Shown here: positions 12,297 through 15,516 of the stretch, piece after piece
Layout: every line of letters begins with the position of its first letter
Position numbering within the stretch: the stretch's first letter is position 1
DNA from: JAGXQV01 sp964451375
GTDB taxonomy: Bacteria > Pseudomonadota > Gammaproteobacteria > Burkholderiales > Sulfuricellaceae
Length of the DNA: 15,516 bases
Reading direction: 5' to 3'
Assembly (NCBI GenBank): GCA_964451375.1
Contig: CAYVIN010000092.1
Span: forward strand, 1 to 15,516
The notes under the pieces: generated by a model
What the model was told of the DNA's origin: nothing
What the model saw: only the letters and a program-made list of their open reading frames with translations
Databases searched by the model: none
Made by a program: the position numbers and the translations under genes

Positions 12297-13811
12297 CTAT
12301 TTCACCCGAGACACCATACTCCAGGAGCCGTTGCCCAACATTTCGGCGGCGCTTCCGCCATAGCCGACGTAAATATCGGTGCCGGAAAACGCCGTCATAT
12401 CGACGCCCTGAAATAGTGTTATTTCGTGGCTTCCCAGTGTCACGGAGTCGTAGGCGGACAAATCGCCCCTACACGTTTGCCACCCTTTGAGCTTGCTCAG
12501 GCAATACCAGGTTCCATCGGCATTGGCAGCCACGAACAAAGATGCCGACTTGCCTTGATCCGCTGACCCCGCCTTGATATTGACGGTCAGACGTAATTTC
12601 GTCAGTGGTTTTTCGACAGTTGCACTGAATGACGCTTCCGCTACACCCGGCGCGGCGGTTTTAACGGAAAAGGCGCTTTTCCCATCGGCTGCGATGACTG
12701 CCTTGGGGAAATAGCTGGGCGTGGTGGAGCCGTCGCCCAACTGCCCATACGAATTGTCTCCCCATGCCCAAACCGACCCATCGCGCTTGATGGCGATTTT
12801 CGGCCCGACATAAACGTATCCGCCGCCGACCGGAACCGGCTTCGTGAATATCGTGCTCTCGTCGTGTATGCCCCATTTCCACAAGCTGCCGTCTTCCTTG
12901 AGCGCCGCCGGGGCTTGCGCGAAAGCGGGCGAGATAGCGGAAAATCCGCTACCGATCTGCCGCGGCCAGGGGCGGAAAGGGGTTTCCTGTCCGCGACACC
13001 CCCACAGCGAGCCGGATCCCAGGCAATCGTCGCTGCCGTTGCCCAGTTCACCGGCGATGTTGTAACCATAAGTCCACAGGCTACCGTCACTTTTGAGAAG
13101 GACATTGGTGGCTATCGCGCTGTAGCCGCTCCCGATTTGCACCGGTGTTTTGTTGGCAGCCATGATATTGGTCGAGATATCGCCGGTTTCGAAATTGCAG
13201 CAACCCCAGGCCCAAAGGGAGCCGTCTTTCTTGAGCGCGATGCTGTGATCCCCTCCCGCCGCAATGGCTTGGTACCCGTCGCCAATCAGGGTCGGAATAT
13301 TGCGTTGCTGGAGGCTGCCGTCCCCCAATTGTCCCCAGTTGTTTCGTCCCCACGCCCATAAAGTACCGTCTGCCTTGAGAGCAAGAGCGTGTTGCTTGGC
13401 TGATATGGCGACAAAACCGGTACCGATCTGCGCGGGGGTAAAACGTGGGGTCAATTTGCCGTCCCCCAGTTCTCCGTACTCACTGTTCCCGCCCCACGAC
13501 CATAGACTATCGTCGTTTTTCAAAGCCAGGGTATACCCCTCGCCGAGTGCGATGCTCCGGTAGTTGGTTCCAACCTTGAAAGGTGTTGAAATATAACCGT
13601 TGGCGCACGATGCACCGGGGATTTTTTGATCTCTGCAATCGCCCCACATCCACAGATTGCCGTCGTTGTCGATAAGCGCTGTGGTGGCGTTGAAATTGTC
13701 GGCCTGTGGTGCTACCGACCCCACCGCCAGAACGGAAGAACTCAGCAAGGTCAACCCGATTAGCAAGCAGGCAGCTGACGTTATGCTTGAAGCAATTTCT
13801 GAAAGTTTCAT
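12297..13811 (-). CDS. Exported seven-repeat RCC1-type beta-propeller protein
   Basis: A 504-residue secreted protein of unknown role. The signal peptide covers about 1-30 (MKLSEIASSITSAACLLIGL, then TLLSSSVLA). Seven LWxWG-type units follow at residues 53, 103, 151, 199, 245, 310 and 347, each in a repeat of about 37-65 residues with DGSLWAWG-, GQLGDGS- and IALKKDG-like motifs. This is the RCC1 blade pattern and the count fits one seven-bladed propeller. Residues about 400-504 form a distinct C-terminal beta domain with two cysteines (437, 447) and IYVGYGGSAAEML (480-492), a type I associate with other secreted betaproteobacterial proteins. The ATG chosen has GGAG eight bases upstream; the frame is open 63 bases further up, but that stretch contains a hairpin. 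Bacterial RCC1-like proteins are usually binding proteins; the partner is unknown. Confidence 0.85.
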   Translation of the reverse strand: MKLSEIASSITSAACLLIGLTLLSSSVLAVGSVAPQADNFNATTALIDNDGNLWMWGDCRDQKIPGASCANGYISTPFKVGTNYRSIALGEGYTLALKNDDSLWSWGGNSEYGELGDGKLTPRFTPAQIGTGFVAISAKQHALALKADGTLWAWGRNNWGQLGDGSLQQRNIPTLIGDGYQAIAAGGDHSIALKKDGSLWAWGCCNFETGDISTNIMAANKTPVQIGSGYSAIATNVLLKSDGSLWTYGYNIAGELGNGSDDCLGSGSLWGCRGQETPFRPWPRQIGSGFSAISPAFAQAPAALKEDGSLWKWGIHDESTIFTKPVPVGGGYVYVGPKIAIKRDGSVWAWGDNSYGQLGDGSTTPSYFPKAVIAADGKSAFSVKTAAPGVAEASFSATVEKPLTKLRLTVNIKAGSADQGKSASLFVAANADGTWYCLSKLKGWQTCRGDLSAYDSVTLGSHEITLFQGVDMTAFSGTDIYVGYGGSAAEMLGNGSWSMVSRVK

Positions 13812-13831
13812 AAGGCATTCTCCAAATAAGC

Positions 13832-13859
13832 AAGAAAATGCTCCCGCGAGTGCGGGAGC
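13832..13859 (-). terminator. Intercistronic hairpin between the two exported-protein genes
   Basis: On the minus strand GCTCCCGC-ACTC-GCGGGAGC is a perfect 8-bp stem followed by ATTTTCTT. It begins 15 bases after the stop of the 216-residue protein and ends about 20 bases before the RCC1 protein's start. It looks like a weak terminator that would let part of the transcription through, giving more of the first protein than the second. Confidence 0.7.
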
Positions 13860-13874
13860 AACAATTACGCCCAA

Positions 13875-14525
13875 TTATCTGTATCTGGTGAATACCATGA
13901 CGGCTTCCTGTATCTTGCCATAGGTTCCCTTTTTATCGAAAAATGATACGCCCCACGTTTCATCGCTCGGTACAATGCCATTGGCGTATTGACTTGGGTT
14001 ATCCCGAAACGCTTGTCCCTTCGAGGTGGAAGTCGGATCTGCGACGATACCGAGCTTGTATGAGTTGTAGAGTCCGGTTAGACCAATGCTGCCGCGTTGC
14101 CACGAAGTAAAATTCGGGGAGGTGCCACAATTCCTGTAGGCGGTAATCGTGCTCGGCGTTGTCGGGGTATTCCAGGGGGTAATGCCTGACGAGACGTCGA
14201 TTGTTAAACTGGTGATACAAACGAAAGTATTTCCAGCTGCAAATGTATTCGCAATACTCGTATTAACTAACCCCGGAACATTTTCGTAGCGGACGAGATG
14301 TTTCGTAAGTAGCGACGGCTTGGTTTTTGAACCTGGCGCTCGACCTTCCTTGTGATCCTTGATGATCAAATCCAGCATTTCTTCGGCGGGTAAATCGTAG
14401 TAATACGTCGGTGTCTTTCCTTCAAAGACATTTTCCATGTTGGGCAAATCGGCGGCGAATGCCGGAGCCGAGATCGCGGTGACGAATGCGCAACTACCAA
14501 GGGCAATACAAAGCTTCGATTTCAT
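13875..14525 (-). CDS. Exported protein of unknown family, 216 residues
   Basis: I do not recognise this protein. A clear signal peptide (about 1-24) ends in APAFA before ADLPNMENVFEG. The mature part has only two cysteines (103 and 133), well placed for one disulfide bond. Its middle is rich in Thr, Ser, Pro and Asn (TPWNTPTTPSTITAY, 116-130), and it has no further membrane segment. It ends in aromatic and basic residues (VFTRYR). GGGGA four bases before the ATG is a fair ribosome site. The gene is AT-richer than its surroundings (24 G/C in 60 at 14221-14280). It lies 63 bases before the RCC1 propeller gene on the same strand, so they probably share a transcript and may act together outside the cell. 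Confidence 0.75.
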   Translation of the reverse strand: MKSKLCIALGSCAFVTAISAPAFAADLPNMENVFEGKTPTYYYDLPAEEMLDLIIKDHKEGRAPGSKTKPSLLTKHLVRYENVPGLVNTSIANTFAAGNTFVCITSLTIDVSSGITPWNTPTTPSTITAYRNCGTSPNFTSWQRGSIGLTGLYNSYKLGIVADPTSTSKGQAFRDNPSQYANGIVPSDETWGVSFFDKKGTYGKIQEAVMVFTRYR

Positions 14526-14653
14526 GATTTCCCCATAAAATTAGTGAGTAGTCTGCGGCGTCACATACACCCCGTTTCCATCGAGTCAGATTCGGCGCAA
14601 TTGAGGTGACAGTTCCACCGCACATGCAATCTACGCGCGTTTGCTTTGGCAAA

Positions 14654-14677
14654 AAACCTGTCACAATTAACAGGTTT
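14654..14677. promoter_or_regulatory. Inverted repeat upstream of the exported-protein gene
   Basis: AAACCTGT (14654-14661) and ACAGGTTT (14670-14677) pair perfectly around eight bases. With T-rich sequence on one side and A-rich on the other it could act as a weak terminator in either direction, or as an operator about 130 bases upstream of the minus-strand gene. Confidence 0.4.
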
Positions 14678-14841
14678 GTTTGTAACAGATTGTTTCTTAA
14701 GGTGGAAAAAAATTGAAAAATTTTTTGCAAAAACTTGCCTGCGCGGAGAGCCATTGCTCATGGCGGGAAAAACACTATTTATAATCAGTGTCTTGAGTCG
14801 CGATTTTGGGTTGGGTATGGGGTTGTTTTTGTATCAAAAAG

Positions 14842-14868
14842 CCACCCTGTTACTTTTCACAGGTGGCG
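14842..14868. terminator. Long hairpin in the intergenic region
   Basis: GCCACCCTGT (14842-14851) pairs with ACAGGTGGC (14860-14868) with a single bulge around a short T-rich loop. There is no T-tract directly after it on the plus strand, but TTTTTGATAC-type sequence follows on the minus strand. It could end transcription coming from the right. Confidence 0.35.
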
Positions 14869-15074
14869 AGGAACATAGCATATATGGTGTTTTTTCTAAC
14901 CGCTGGCACAGCATAGTGTGCTAGTGGCGGCGAGATGCTCGATACTTCGGCAGCTATCCGGGGCAAGAGATTCCTCCAGTACCGCACCGATTCATTACGA
15001 CCTGAGGAAAACCCATCGCGCCTGGAGGGATGAAATAATCCGCCACGTTGCGCCGCAGGCTGGGATAATTACGC

Positions 15075-15516
<442 letters not shown>

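Larger units (their letters stand above)
14526..15074. other. 549-base region without a convincing gene
   Basis: It separates the exported-protein gene from the divergent helicase gene and should hold both promoters, though no clear -35/-10 pair was found. It contains A/T tracts (14705-14733) that may bend DNA and two notable hairpins: AAACCTGT/ACAGGTTT at 14654-14677, and GCCACC...GGTGGC at 14842-14868. Reading frames here are short, lack good ribosome sites and resemble no known family. Confidence 0.5.

Noticed and set aside
13812..13874. Upstream start for the RCC1 protein
   Set aside because: The added stretch covers the intercistronic hairpin and precedes a good signal peptide with its own ribosome site.
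14646..14924. 92-codon plus-strand frame in the AT-rich gap
   Set aside because: No Shine-Dalgarno, no recognisable domain, and it spans two hairpins; not reported as a gene.

Overview
The window is a stretch of bacterial chromosome, most likely from a betaproteobacterium (Nitrosomonadales or Rhodocyclales type). This is judged from the protein families and from G+C-rich core genes; a hand count of one pump line, 9661-9720, gives 40 G/C in 60. No tRNA, rRNA, CRISPR array or intact insertion sequence was seen. The two edge genes are cut: metK lacks its 5' part and the DbpA-type helicase lacks its 3' part.

Left part (1-5301). The end of metK closes with a strong intrinsic terminator whose T-tract runs into the start of mtgA, a peptidoglycan glycosyltransferase. 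A 307-base, structure-rich leader then precedes a two-domain magnesium transporter (MgtE-N-like plus CorA) with an altered GMN signature. A 168-base palindromic, MITE-like element lies between the transporter and a convergent GAF/HD-GYP gene, a probable cyclic-di-GMP phosphodiesterase. Divergent from that gene is an M48 lipoprotein protease of the LoiP/YggG type.

Middle part (5302-12147). A short, well-initiated leader reading frame abuts a FapA-like DUF342 protein. After it comes an RND efflux operon: periplasmic adaptor, HAE-type inner-membrane pump and a small DUF2892 membrane protein. The operon has a readable sigma-70 promoter with an 8-bp palindrome over its -10 box, the usual layout of a repressor operator. 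Two unrelated palindromic repeats sit inside the operon: an AT-rich one between adaptor and pump, and a GC-rich one between pump and DUF2892. A copy related to the AT-rich one lies after the HD-GYP gene.

Right part (12148-15516). Two minus-strand genes encode exported proteins: a 216-residue protein of no family I recognise, then, past an intercistronic hairpin, a seven-repeat RCC1-type beta-propeller with a separate C-terminal domain. The first gene and the region upstream of it are clearly AT-richer than the rest (24 G/C in 60 at both 14221-14280 and 14701-14760), which suggests acquired DNA. This pair is the least explained part of the window. After a 549-base region without a convincing gene, a DbpA-like DEAD-box helicase begins and runs off the end.
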